64,000 nt of DNA from assembly GCA_040220855.1 (NCBI GenBank), contig JAVJVZ010000079.1, positions 48,504 to 112,503 on the forward strand. The letters run 5' to 3'. The notes beneath the pieces were generated by a model that was not told where the DNA came from, did not search any database, and saw only the letters and a program-made list of their open reading frames with translations. The stretch comes from JACKNG01 sp040220855 (GTDB lineage: Bacteria > Pseudomonadota > Gammaproteobacteria > Ga0077536). Each line of letters begins with the position of its first letter. Positions within the stretch are counted from its first letter, which is position 1. Both the position numbers and the translations under genes were made by a program. Below are positions 17,352 through 25,610 of this stretch, piece after piece.

Positions 17352-17948
17352 ATGCCGAACATCGTCACCCTGGGCGACACCACCCCTGATCCTGCTGCCG
17401 CCGAGCGCGCCGCCGAGACACGACTGCTCGAGCGCGTGCGCGACGCCGGCGACCGCGCAGCGTTCGAGCGCTTGTTTGCACTGTTCACGCCACGCCTGAC
17501 CGCCTGGATCACGGCCCAGGGCTGCGAACCGACCACTGCCGAAAGCGTCGTCCAGGACGTCATGGTCACGGCGTGGACACGCGCTCACCTGTTCGATGGC
17601 GCCAAGGCCTCGGCACGGACGTGGATGTACACGCTCGCGCGCAATCGCATGATCGATCATTTCCGTGCGGGCGAGCGCCGCAACCGCGCCCACGACGGCT
17701 TCGCGACAATCGAGCCCGTGCTGCGCGAGGACAGCGAGCCCCCCGAGCGTGACGCCAACCGCGCGCGCGTCGCAGCGCTGCTGGAAGAACTGCCACCCGA
17801 GCAGCGGCGTATCCTGCTGCTGGTTTACGTGGAAGGCCGCTCGCATCGCGAAATCGCCGAGATGCTGGGGCTTCCCATTGGTACGGTCAAATCGCGCACG
17901 CGACTGGCCTTCAATCGCCTGCGCAAGCTCATGGAGGGAGAAGCCTGA
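17352..17948 (+). CDS. ECF RNA polymerase sigma factor, partner of ChrR
   Basis: A 198-residue extracytoplasmic-function sigma factor. Region 2 (FERLFALFTPRLTAWITAQGCEPTTAE ... VVQDVMVTAWTRAHLFDGAKASARTWMYTLARNRMIDHFR) and region 4 (LLEELPPEQRRILLLVYVEGRSHREIAEMLGLPIGTVKSRTRLAFNRLRKLM) are complete. Of the ECF groups, the immediate downstream chrR marks it as the type that responds to singlet oxygen and organic peroxide in Rhodobacter sphaeroides. The start at 17352 is chosen because the predicted -10 box covers the earlier ATG. The stop overlaps the chrR ATG by one base (TGATG). Confidence 0.9.
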   Translation: MPNIVTLGDTTPDPAAAERAAETRLLERVRDAGDRAAFERLFALFTPRLTAWITAQGCEPTTAESVVQDVMVTAWTRAHLFDGAKASARTWMYTLARNRMIDHFRAGERRNRAHDGFATIEPVLREDSEPPERDANRARVAALLEELPPEQRRILLLVYVEGRSHREIAEMLGLPIGTVKSRTRLAFNRLRKLMEGEA

Positions 17949-18601
17949 TGAGCATCGTGCACCATCCGAGCGAAGCCTGGCTGCTCGACTACGCGCTCGG
18001 CAACCTGAGCGAACCATTCGAAGCGGTGCTGCGCGCTCACGTCGGTGTATGCAGCACCTGTCGCGATACCATCGCCTTTGCCGAGCGCCTCGGCGGGGAA
18101 ATTCTGCACACCCTGCCAGGTGTGCCGGCGATGGGCGACGCGCGTGCGATTTGCGACGACCACGAGCAGCGACGCGAGGGGATGCTCGCCGTGTCACGGG
18201 CACGTGATGTGGCCGTGACCGACGACATCGAGCAGCTCGTGCAGATGTATCTCGATTCGAGTCTCGACGCTCTGCCGTGGCGACAGATTGGCCGCGGTCT
18301 GCGTCTGTGTCGGCTTGCCGAGCAGGACGGCGCGCGCATGTGGATGCTGCGCGGCACGCCTGGTACGGTCCTGCCCGAGCACGGACATGCCGGTAGCGAG
18401 CTGACACTGGTGCTGAAGGGCGCCTATTTCTGCGGCTCTGAGATCTTCCGCGCCGGCGACATCGAGGATGCCGACGAGAACATCGAGCATCGGCCGGTGA
18501 TCACGCGGGACGGCGAGTGCATCTGCCTAGCCGTGACCGAAGGCCGGCTGCGCTTCCGCGAACTCGCGCCGCGCCTGGTGCAGCCCTTCGTCGGCATCTG
18601 A
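17948..18601 (+). CDS. chrR: ChrR family zinc-binding anti-sigma factor with cupin domain
   Basis: A 217-residue two-domain anti-sigma. The N-terminal zinc domain has H6, H31, C35 and C38, exactly the ligand set known in Rhodobacter sphaeroides ChrR. The C-terminal cupin has H145, H147, E151 and H181, matching the R. sphaeroides cupin ligands (141, 143, 147, 177) with a constant offset of 4. The zinc domain holds the sigma factor inactive, and the cupin domain is needed for the response to singlet oxygen. All ligands being present argues for a functional sensor. Located in the cytoplasm. Translation is coupled to the sigma gene. Confidence 0.92.
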   Translation: MSIVHHPSEAWLLDYALGNLSEPFEAVLRAHVGVCSTCRDTIAFAERLGGEILHTLPGVPAMGDARAICDDHEQRREGMLAVSRARDVAVTDDIEQLVQMYLDSSLDALPWRQIGRGLRLCRLAEQDGARMWMLRGTPGTVLPEHGHAGSELTLVLKGAYFCGSEIFRAGDIEDADENIEHRPVITRDGECICLAVTEGRLRFRELAPRLVQPFVGI

Positions 18602-18639
18602 GAAAGCCGCGCGAGGGCCGCGCGCGTCGCCGCACGGGC

Positions 18640-19416
18640 CTAATCCAGGCGCTCGAGCCAGTTGGTGCCGCCGAGATTGTCCATCTGCTGGAGAATCCAC
18701 GCCTGTCGGGCCCGCATCGCGGCGCTCGGCGCGGCGAGCCGGCGTTGCCGCGGGTTGGGCAGCGCCGTCGCCAGCAACGCCGCCTGGCGCGGCTCGAGCG
18801 CGGCTGCCGCGCGCCCGAAATAGCGCTGCGCCGCCGCTTCCACGCCGTAGACCCCGGGACCGTACTCGGCGATGTTGAGATGCAGCTCGAGGATGCGCCG
18901 CTTGTCGAGCAACAGCTCCAGCAGCACCGTGTAACCCGCCTCGAGCCCCTTGCGCAGCCAGCTGCGCCCGGGCCACAGGAACAGGTTCTTCGCCACCTGC
19001 TGACTCAGCGTGCTCGCGCCCCGCAGGCGCGCCCCGCCGGCGTGTGCCGTCAGCGCGTCCTCGATGGCTGCGAGATCGAAGCCGCCGTGCTCGGCGAACC
19101 GCTGGTCCTCTGCGGCGATCACCGCGAGCGCCGCCCACGGCGAGATGCGCGTCAACGGCAGCGGGCGGTAGTCGAGCGCGAACGCCGCATCCCCCGCACG
19201 CCAGGCACCGACACGCGCGGCGAGCATGAATGCCGTGATCGGCGGATCGACGATGCGCAGCAGCGCCACCGGCAGTACCGTGAGGACGAGCAGCACGGCG
19301 AGCGTCCACGCGGCGAGCCGCGGCCACCAACGCCGGCGCGTGGCGCGCGCCGGGGGGCTGCCTCGCCGTCGCCCGCGCGGCGCTCGACGGCGAGCGTTCC
19401 GCCCCCGCTCAGACAT
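18640..19416 (-). CDS. mtgA: Monofunctional peptidoglycan glycosyltransferase
   Basis: A 258-residue GT51 enzyme that polymerises lipid II into glycan strands. An unusually basic N-terminal tail (about 30 residues, mostly Arg) precedes one membrane helix (LAAWTLAVLLVLTVLPVALL, residues 34-53). Catalytic motif AVIAAEDQRFAEHGGFD near residue 98, then GASTLSQQVAKNLFLWPGRSW and KRRILELHLNIAEYGPGVYG complete the GT51 signature. No transpeptidase domain, as expected for MtgA. It ends 38 bases from chrR in convergent orientation and is not part of that regulon by strand. Confidence 0.92.
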   Translation of the reverse strand: MSERGRNARRRAPRGRRRGSPPARATRRRWWPRLAAWTLAVLLVLTVLPVALLRIVDPPITAFMLAARVGAWRAGDAAFALDYRPLPLTRISPWAALAVIAAEDQRFAEHGGFDLAAIEDALTAHAGGARLRGASTLSQQVAKNLFLWPGRSWLRKGLEAGYTVLLELLLDKRRILELHLNIAEYGPGVYGVEAAAQRYFGRAAAALEPRQAALLATALPNPRQRRLAAPSAAMRARQAWILQQMDNLGGTNWLERLD

Positions 19417-19432
19417 CGGCGCCGCGCGACGC

Positions 19433-20431
19433 TCAGCGCCGCGTGCCGTGCATGATGCTGTAGCCGCCGGCGAGGGGAACCCGCTCGTTGCCGCTGAGCC
19501 CGGCCTGCTCGAACCAGGCGCGGTACTCGGACTCCGTGTACGCCTGCCCGGCCTCGTAGACGTTGAGGAACATCACGTTGACAGCGACGGCGTCGAGCGG
19601 CGCGAGACGCGAGTCGTCGAGCATGCGCCCGACCACGAAGCACTCGCCACCCGGGGCGAGTGCATGCGCGGCATGGCGCAGCACCGCGGCGGCCTGCGAC
19701 GCCGACAGCACCTGCAGCACCGAGCGCAGCACCACGGCGTCGTACGACCCGGCCGGCGGCGCCTCGACGAGATCGACCTCGAGCACCTCGACCCGCTCCG
19801 CCATGCCGTCCTCGACCACGCACTCGCGCGTGATGGCAGCGACGTTGGGTAGTTCGGCAACCGTCGCCTGCAGCGCCGGGCACAGCCGTACGAGCGCCAT
19901 GGCGAGTCCGCCCGAACCGCCGCCGGCATCGAGCACACGGGAGAAACGGTTCATGTCGAAGGTCTTGTGCAGACGTCGCGCGGTCGCACCTGCACCGGCA
20001 TCGAGGCCACGGACGAAGGCGCGCAGCTCGGCATGCGACATCGCGGCGAAGTCGTGCCGTGCCTGCGGCACGCCGGTGCGGATCGACTGCGCCGTGTGCA
20101 TGGTCGACGACCACAGGTCGGAATAGGCCTGGTGCGCGCTGCCGAGATACCGCGGGCGTCCCTTGACGAGAAACTCGGCGGCTTCGGCCGTGTTGGCGAA
20201 GCGCCCGCCATCGAGCGCCAAGAGCCCCGCCGTGACCAGCGCGTAGAGCAGTGGACGCAGTTTATCGGGACGCACCTCGAGGCGCGCGGCGAGGCTGTCG
20301 ACGTCCAGGCTGTCCTCGCCAAGGGCGCTGAACACTTCCAGTTGCATGCCCGCGAGCATGGCGAGTGCCGGGTAGACGTTGTTGATGTGACGATTGATGG
20401 TGTCGGGCTTGAGCGCGGATGATTCGCTCAT
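19433..20431 (-). CDS. SAM-dependent O-methyltransferase with dimerisation domain
   Basis: A 332-residue methyltransferase of the hydroxyneurosporene/acetylserotonin O-methyltransferase type. A winged-helix dimerisation domain (residues 15-95; LGEDSLDVDSLAARLEVRPDKLRPLLYAL) precedes the Rossmann fold with SAM motif VLDAGGGSGGLAMALV near 168 and VEVLEVDLVEAPPAGSYDAVVLRSVLQVL near 215. Methyl acceptors of relatives are hydroxyl groups on polyketides, carotenoids or small phenols. The P450 gene ends 40 bases upstream on the same strand, so oxidation followed by O-methylation of one substrate is plausible. The substrate is not known. Confidence 0.83.
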   Translation of the reverse strand: MSESSALKPDTINRHINNVYPALAMLAGMQLEVFSALGEDSLDVDSLAARLEVRPDKLRPLLYALVTAGLLALDGGRFANTAEAAEFLVKGRPRYLGSAHQAYSDLWSSTMHTAQSIRTGVPQARHDFAAMSHAELRAFVRGLDAGAGATARRLHKTFDMNRFSRVLDAGGGSGGLAMALVRLCPALQATVAELPNVAAITRECVVEDGMAERVEVLEVDLVEAPPAGSYDAVVLRSVLQVLSASQAAAVLRHAAHALAPGGECFVVGRMLDDSRLAPLDAVAVNVMFLNVYEAGQAYTESEYRAWFEQAGLSGNERVPLAGGYSIMHGTRR

Positions 20432-20471
20432 CGGTGACGTGCTCCTCGCAGTTCGCAGGCAAACCGGTCAT

Positions 20472-21770
20472 TCACGCCACGGCACGCAGCGGCAGGCACG
20501 AATAGCCGGAGACGTGCGTATTGGCGATGCGCCGCGCACCGCCGGCCAGCTCCAGCCGTGGCAGGTATGGAATCAACGCCTTGAGCATTGCCGCCAGTTC
20601 GGCGCGCGCCAGGTTGGTACCCAGGCAGAAATGCGCACCGTAGCCGAAGGTCAGGTAGTCGTTCGGCGTGCGCGCGATGTCGAAGCGGTAGGGATCGACG
20701 AAATGCTGCTCGTCGCGGTTGGCCGAGGGGTAGAACATGCACACCGTCTCGCCCGCGCGAACGGCCGTCCCGGCGAGATCGAAGTCGCGCGTCGCCGTGC
20801 GCAGGAAGCTGATCACCGGCGACGTCCAGCGCAGCACCTCGTCGACGGTGCTGCCGAGCAACGCCGGATCGGCGCACAGGCGGTCGCGTTCGGCCGGATG
20901 CTCCAGCAGGGCCGCGAGCCCGCCCGCGGTGGCATTGCGGGTGGTGTCGTTGCCGGCGCCGATCAGCAGGAACAGGTAGCCGATGAGCTGCTGGTCGTTG
21001 AGCGCACGCCCCTGCACTTCGGCGCCGACCAGGCGATTGATGAACGGTGAGAAGCCGCCGCCCGGGCGGCGGTGCTCGTGCACGAGTTCCTCGAGGTAGG
21101 CGCGAAACTCGTTCATGTTGCGCTCGGCAGCCTGGGTCAGCGTCTCTCCCGGGCGCACCTGCTCGGGCGGCACCTCACCGATGATCGCTTCCGACCACAA
21201 CAGCAGCTTCTTCCAGTCGCCGTCCGGCAGGCCCATGATCTCGCCAATCGCCGCCAGCGGCAGCTTGGCGGCAAAAGCGTGCACGAAGTCGAGCGTGTCG
21301 CCGCGAGCGGTGGCCTGCTCGAGGTCGCGCATGAACTCCTCGGCGAAGCCGCGCGCGAGTTCGTCGAAGTGCGCAGCGAGCCCACGCATGCAGCCCTGCG
21401 TGAAGGCCCAGCTCGACGCCTTGCGCACGTGACGGTGGCGCGGGTCGTCCATGAAGGTAAAATCCGGCGGCTCGTCCGGGTCCCAGCCGCGCGTGCGGCC
21501 GAACTCGTCGATGCCGCCCCGAAGCAGCTCGGTCTCGTGCTTGAGCGCGAGGCGCAGCCGGGGCCCGCCGTTGATGAAGACGTCGGGATGACCCGATACC
21601 GTCATCACGTCGTCGTAGCGCGTCACCGCCCAGAACGGTTCGATATCGTCGCGCTCGTACCAGAAGATGGGTGCCTCGCGGCGCAGTGCGTCCCATTCCT
21701 GCCACGGGTAACCGTGCTCGGCGTAGCGCTGCGGGCGATGAATGTCGATTGTCGCCAGATCCAGAGCCAT
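20472..21770 (-). CDS. Cytochrome P450
   Basis: A 432-residue soluble bacterial P450. The I-helix oxygen-binding segment GAGNDTTRNATAGG, the K-helix ExxR (EVLRW), and the heme loop FGYGAHFCLGTNLARAEL with the thiolate cysteine are all present. No membrane anchor, so it needs separate ferredoxin partners, none of which is adjacent. The start at 21770 is preceded by GGAGGACACGGTC; the open frame upstream is low quality. Probable operon with the downstream O-methyltransferase gene. Sequence alone does not tell the substrate; steroids, terpenes and fatty acids are all used by similar enzymes. Confidence 0.92.
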   Translation of the reverse strand: MALDLATIDIHRPQRYAEHGYPWQEWDALRREAPIFWYERDDIEPFWAVTRYDDVMTVSGHPDVFINGGPRLRLALKHETELLRGGIDEFGRTRGWDPDEPPDFTFMDDPRHRHVRKASSWAFTQGCMRGLAAHFDELARGFAEEFMRDLEQATARGDTLDFVHAFAAKLPLAAIGEIMGLPDGDWKKLLLWSEAIIGEVPPEQVRPGETLTQAAERNMNEFRAYLEELVHEHRRPGGGFSPFINRLVGAEVQGRALNDQQLIGYLFLLIGAGNDTTRNATAGGLAALLEHPAERDRLCADPALLGSTVDEVLRWTSPVISFLRTATRDFDLAGTAVRAGETVCMFYPSANRDEQHFVDPYRFDIARTPNDYLTFGYGAHFCLGTNLARAELAAMLKALIPYLPRLELAGGARRIANTHVSGYSCLPLRAVA

Positions 21771-21916
21771 GACCGTGTCCTCCCCTCGAGTGACGGTGGC
21801 GTGGTGCCTACTGGCCGCATTGAAACCCCAAAGCGGCGCCGGCGACAAGCGCCGCCGGGTCGTGCGGCGCGCACGGGATCCTGCCCGCACGCGCCGCACC
21901 GGTCACGCGCGACGCC

Positions 21917-23440
21917 TCAGAAGGAGACATCCCACTGGAAGCGCACACGGTCGTCGGAGACGTCGCGATTGAGGAAGGTGTCCTCCAGCGTCAGGTGGGA
22001 ATAGTCCAGCGTCAGCTTGTTGTTGTGGCCGGCAAAGAACCAGTTCGCGCCCACCGTGTACTCTTCGCGATGGTTGTCGAGCGCGCGATCGAAACGATTC
22101 GGCTCGTCGACGAAGGCGTAACGGAAAGCGAACTCGAGCGGCGCCGGTACCACGGGGAACAGGTAGTGGAAGAAATACCCGGCCTGGGCGTAGGCGCCCT
22201 GAAAATCGTTCCTGGTGCCCGCGACGGCATCGGACACGGTCTTCCAATGGAATTCTTCCTGAATCGAGAGGCCGCGCCACTTGAACGCGAATTCCTGCAC
22301 CATCTGATCGATCTCGAACTGGCCATCGAGAGCAAGCGCCTGGCGTGCGTAGCCATCGAGGTTGCCGCACCCGCCGGATGACCAGCGCGTGCAGCGCCCT
22401 TTGTGGGTGGCCGCAGCAAAGGCGAGGCTGCCGGTGGGCTGCTCGGTGTACTCGACGTCGGTCTGCTTCCAGTCGAGATCGCGGCCGAGGAAGTTCCACT
22501 GCAGGCGCCCCATGTACATCATGTTCTCGTCGGAGTTGAGCACCCCGCGCCCCTCGCCGGTGAACACGCCGGCCCAGTAACGCATGTCGGCCGGTGTGCC
22601 TGCGAACAGGTGCCCGCGCAGTTGCACGCCGACCTGGCGATCGATGGTGAAAACGCGGTTGACGATAGAGCGCTCGACGAACTGCTGGCGGCCGGACGAG
22701 TCCACGCGCTCGCGGTTGAAATCGATCTTCCATTGGCCGACGCGCAGCTCGGCCCAGGGGAACTTGGCGATGTCGATGCGCCAGTCGATGACGCGCGCGC
22801 TGGCTGTCACGCTGTCGTCGTCGACGTCGCGACTCGGCTGCAGGTCGACTTCGAAGTAGTACTTGAGCCACGGCTGGTAGCCATGACCGCCGATCTTCAT
22901 GCGCAGACGCCGTGCCTCGAAGGAGCTCTCGTCTTCGCTCTCGAAGGCGGCCACCTGGCGCGGGTCGCCGCTGTAGGGATTGGTATAGCGCAGCTGCGCG
23001 CGCCACTGCAGGTTGGTCTGCCAGCGCCCGTCGCGGGTCTCGAGACGGAAGCCCTTCGAACCGTAGCTGGCCTTGACCGGGAACTCGTCCTCGATCTTCT
23101 GTGCCACGCGGTCGACCACGCGTGCTTCGACCCCTTCCTCGAGACGGCGGTCGACAGCCCTGGCCACGGCGGCATCGACCTTCTGTTCGAGCGCGGCATC
23201 CGCGGTCGCGGCCGGTGGCGAACCGGCATCAGCCGAGGCCCCGCTCCCGCCGAGGATGTCCTTGCTGGTCAGCGTCGCCTTCTTCATCAAACGGTCATAC
23301 TGCGCCTGCGTGATGACCCCGTTGCCGAGCAGAATGTCGAGCAGTTCCTGATCGGCGGCAGCCGCTGCCACGCTTGCTGCAAGCCCGGCCACGGCCAGGG
23401 CGACAGCCGTTATCCGTCTGATTTTACTGATTGATTGCAT
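21917..23440 (-). CDS. OprO/OprP-type phosphate-selective porin
   Basis: A 507-residue outer-membrane porin. A signal peptide (ISKIRRITAVALAVAGLAASVAAAAA) is followed by a short helical segment (QELLDILLGNGVITQAQYDRLMKKA) and a predicted coiled coil near 60-110, then a 16-stranded-type barrel with alternating aromatic strands ending in Phe (VRFQWDVSF), the usual outer-membrane C-terminus. The layout matches the OprO/OprP family of anion channels. The start at 23440 follows AGGAGG. Upstream DNA has Pho-box-like half sites. Anion selectivity for phosphate or polyphosphate is by family only. Confidence 0.82.
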   Translation of the reverse strand: MQSISKIRRITAVALAVAGLAASVAAAAADQELLDILLGNGVITQAQYDRLMKKATLTSKDILGGSGASADAGSPPAATADAALEQKVDAAVARAVDRRLEEGVEARVVDRVAQKIEDEFPVKASYGSKGFRLETRDGRWQTNLQWRAQLRYTNPYSGDPRQVAAFESEDESSFEARRLRMKIGGHGYQPWLKYYFEVDLQPSRDVDDDSVTASARVIDWRIDIAKFPWAELRVGQWKIDFNRERVDSSGRQQFVERSIVNRVFTIDRQVGVQLRGHLFAGTPADMRYWAGVFTGEGRGVLNSDENMMYMGRLQWNFLGRDLDWKQTDVEYTEQPTGSLAFAAATHKGRCTRWSSGGCGNLDGYARQALALDGQFEIDQMVQEFAFKWRGLSIQEEFHWKTVSDAVAGTRNDFQGAYAQAGYFFHYLFPVVPAPLEFAFRYAFVDEPNRFDRALDNHREEYTVGANWFFAGHNNKLTLDYSHLTLEDTFLNRDVSDDRVRFQWDVSF

Positions 23441-23530
23441 GAGGCCCGAATCCTCCTGGGTGCACTGAACGTGGGCGCAACGACAGCGACGACACGGCAC
23501 GGATGTGCTGTCGCTGGCGAGCTCCGGAAT

Positions 23531-23597
23531 GTGACAAAGATGACAGGAAATCGTCGGGCGGGGATTGTGTGACCGTTTTGTTGCGGTTTTATGACAA
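23531..23597 (-). promoter_or_regulatory. Pho-box-like half sites upstream of the porin gene
   Basis: On the minus strand the region reads TTGTCATAAAA (from 23597), then, 45 bases on, CTGTCAT (23546-23540) and TTGTCAC (23537-23531). PhoB boxes are two CTGTCAT-like heptamers with 4 bases between. Here the close pair has only 2 bases between and the other is a single half site, so the match is partial. Confidence 0.3.
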
Positions 23598-23756
23598 ACC
23601 GCCGCAGTCGTCGTGGCGCCGTCGGGCACGGACCCAGGAAATGGCGGGGATAGGCGCAGCTGCCAGCCGGCTCAACGGCTTTCGGGAACGTCATCCGGCG
23701 ATGCCGGCGACACGCTCGCCACGGCGAGCGCTACGGCCACGGATGTGGTCGGCGAG

Positions 23757-23799
23757 GAAAAAGCACCGGTACGGCGCGCCCTGGGCGCGCCGTGCCGGT
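23757..23799 (-). terminator. Intrinsic terminator of the SulP gene
   Basis: A near-perfect inverted repeat with 16-base arms (23765-23780 and 23784-23799, one G-U wobble in RNA) and a 3-base loop. Read on the minus strand it is followed by GCTTTTT (23764-23758). It lies about 85 bases past the SulP stop codon, in the right orientation for termination of that gene. Confidence 0.75.
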
Positions 23800-23881
23800 C
23801 ACGTCGGCCCGGGCGAGGATGGGGGAAAGCCCGGGCGCGGGGGCCGCGGAGCAAGCACCCCGCGACGGAGAAAGCGCCGCC

Positions 23882-25561
23882 TTAGCCGGCGGCCGCGTCG
23901 TCCGGCACCGCTCTCAGCTGCTGCGGGGCCGCCGCGTCGGCGACGGCCGCGCGCAGGGCATCAGCGCGGTTTTCGTAGGTGGTGTCCGACGGCAGGCAGT
24001 GATCCGCGTGCAATGCCGTGAGCACCCCGCGGATCCTGTCGCTCATGCCCGCGAGGTAGACGCGCTTGCCCGACTGCCGGGCATCGCAGGCGATGGTCTC
24101 GACGGCACGCGCGGCCGAGACATCCATGAATTCGAGGCCGGTGAAGTCGAGCACGATCGCGCTGGTGCCGTTCTTGACCCGCTCGCGCACCTGGTGCCCG
24201 AGGTCCGCTGCGGCACCGAAGCTGAGTGGTGCGGTGAAATCGAACAGCGTGACCCGGCCGCCCGCCGCTTCGAGCAGGGTGCGCTCGTCTGGCGTCAGGC
24301 TCTGCTGGGTGGAACGGCCGAACGATGCGAGCTGGACGTCGGCCATCTGCTTGGCGAAGGCGAGCGCGGCGAGCACCACGCCGACGGCGACGGCGGTGAT
24401 GAGGTCGACGAACACCGTCATGCCGAGCACCAGCAGCATCAGCGCGAGATCCCAGCGCGGGCCCTTGTGCGCACGCAGCAGGTAGGAGAAGTCGATGATG
24501 TCGTAACCGACCTTGAGCAGGATGCCCGCCAGCACGGCGTGCGGAATCTGCTGCGCCAGCGGCGACAGCACCAGCACCACCGCGAGCAGCAGCAGCGAAT
24601 GGATCATGCCCGACAGGCGCGTGCGCCCGCCGGTGCGGATGTTGACCACCGTGCGCATGGTGGCACCGGCGCCGGGAATGGCGCCGAACAGGCCGGCCAC
24701 CGTGTTGCCGATACCCTGCCCGATCAGCTCACGGTCCGAGTTGTGTCGCGTACGCGTCATGTTGTCGGCGACCAGCGAGGTGAGCAGGCTGTCGATGGCA
24801 CCGAGCAGCGCGAGGATGAATGCCGATTCGAGCACGATCAGGAAGGTGTCGTGCGAGAACGCCGGTAGCACGAAGGATGGCAGTCCGGTCGGGATGTCGC
24901 CGAGGATCGGGGCGCCGCGGTAGACGGTACTGACGAGGGTGCCGATGATCAGAGCGGCGAGCGGCCCGGGCACGTACTTGGCCAGCGATTTCGGCCAGTA
25001 GAAGACGATGGCGAGGGTCAGCATGCCGACGACGAGTGCCGGCCACACTGGGTCCGTCACTGCCGCCGGCACGGCGGTCAGCGCCGGAATGGTGCCGCTC
25101 GCCTCCGGCTCGTGGCCAAACAGGCGAGAGAGCTGCAGCGCGATGATGATGCAGCCGATGCCGCTCATGAACCCGGAGACCACCGGGTAAGGCACGAGGC
25201 GGATGTACTGGCCGAGTCGGAATACCCCGAAGGCAATCTGCAGCACGCCGGCCAGCACCACCGCCGCGAAAACCAGCGCGACGTTGCCGTGGAGCGCGCC
25301 GTAGATGCCGGCAAAGACCACCACCATCGGGCCGGTCGGTCCCGACACCTGGGTCTGCGTGCCACCGAGCAGCGCGGCGAAGAAGCCGACGAAAATGGCG
25401 CCCCACAGGCCCGCAATGGGGCCGGCCCCGGATGCCTCGCCGAAGGCGAGCGCGAGCGGCAGCGCGACGACACCGGCGGTCAGACCGCCGAAGAGGTCAC
25501 CACGCAGGTGCGAGGTATCGAAATAGGACCGCATGCGGGCCTGTGCCGAGGCGACGTTCAT
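23882..25561 (-). CDS. SulP family inorganic anion transporter with STAS domain
   Basis: A 559-residue SLC26/SulP protein. The membrane part (residues about 15-420) begins RGDLFGGLTAGVVALPLALAFGEASG and carries the STAS-linked family motif VSGPTGPMVVVFAG. A C-terminal STAS domain (about 435-545; TSAIVLDFTGLEFMDVSAARAVETIA) follows. SulP proteins carry sulfate, bicarbonate or dicarboxylates. A beta carbonic anhydrase gene lies 49 bases upstream on the same strand, an arrangement that suggests bicarbonate as substrate, as in BicA-type systems. A strong terminator follows the gene. Confidence 0.9.
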   Translation of the reverse strand: MNVASAQARMRSYFDTSHLRGDLFGGLTAGVVALPLALAFGEASGAGPIAGLWGAIFVGFFAALLGGTQTQVSGPTGPMVVVFAGIYGALHGNVALVFAAVVLAGVLQIAFGVFRLGQYIRLVPYPVVSGFMSGIGCIIIALQLSRLFGHEPEASGTIPALTAVPAAVTDPVWPALVVGMLTLAIVFYWPKSLAKYVPGPLAALIIGTLVSTVYRGAPILGDIPTGLPSFVLPAFSHDTFLIVLESAFILALLGAIDSLLTSLVADNMTRTRHNSDRELIGQGIGNTVAGLFGAIPGAGATMRTVVNIRTGGRTRLSGMIHSLLLLAVVLVLSPLAQQIPHAVLAGILLKVGYDIIDFSYLLRAHKGPRWDLALMLLVLGMTVFVDLITAVAVGVVLAALAFAKQMADVQLASFGRSTQQSLTPDERTLLEAAGGRVTLFDFTAPLSFGAAADLGHQVRERVKNGTSAIVLDFTGLEFMDVSAARAVETIACDARQSGKRVYLAGMSDRIRGVLTALHADHCLPSDTTYENRADALRAAVADAAAPQQLRAVPDDAAAG

Positions 25562-25610
25562 GACCGATCACCCCGGCGCAGCAGAGATGGGTAGCGCAGC
25601 TCGCTCCGCC

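Larger units (their letters stand above)
23441..23881. other. Non-coding stretch between porin and SulP genes
   Basis: A 441-base gap with no credible gene. Its left part is the likely porin promoter region, with CTGTCAT/TTGTCAT-like half sites on the minus strand. Its right part contains the SulP transcription terminator at 23757-23799 and otherwise GC-rich sequence in which I see nothing further. Confidence 0.6.
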
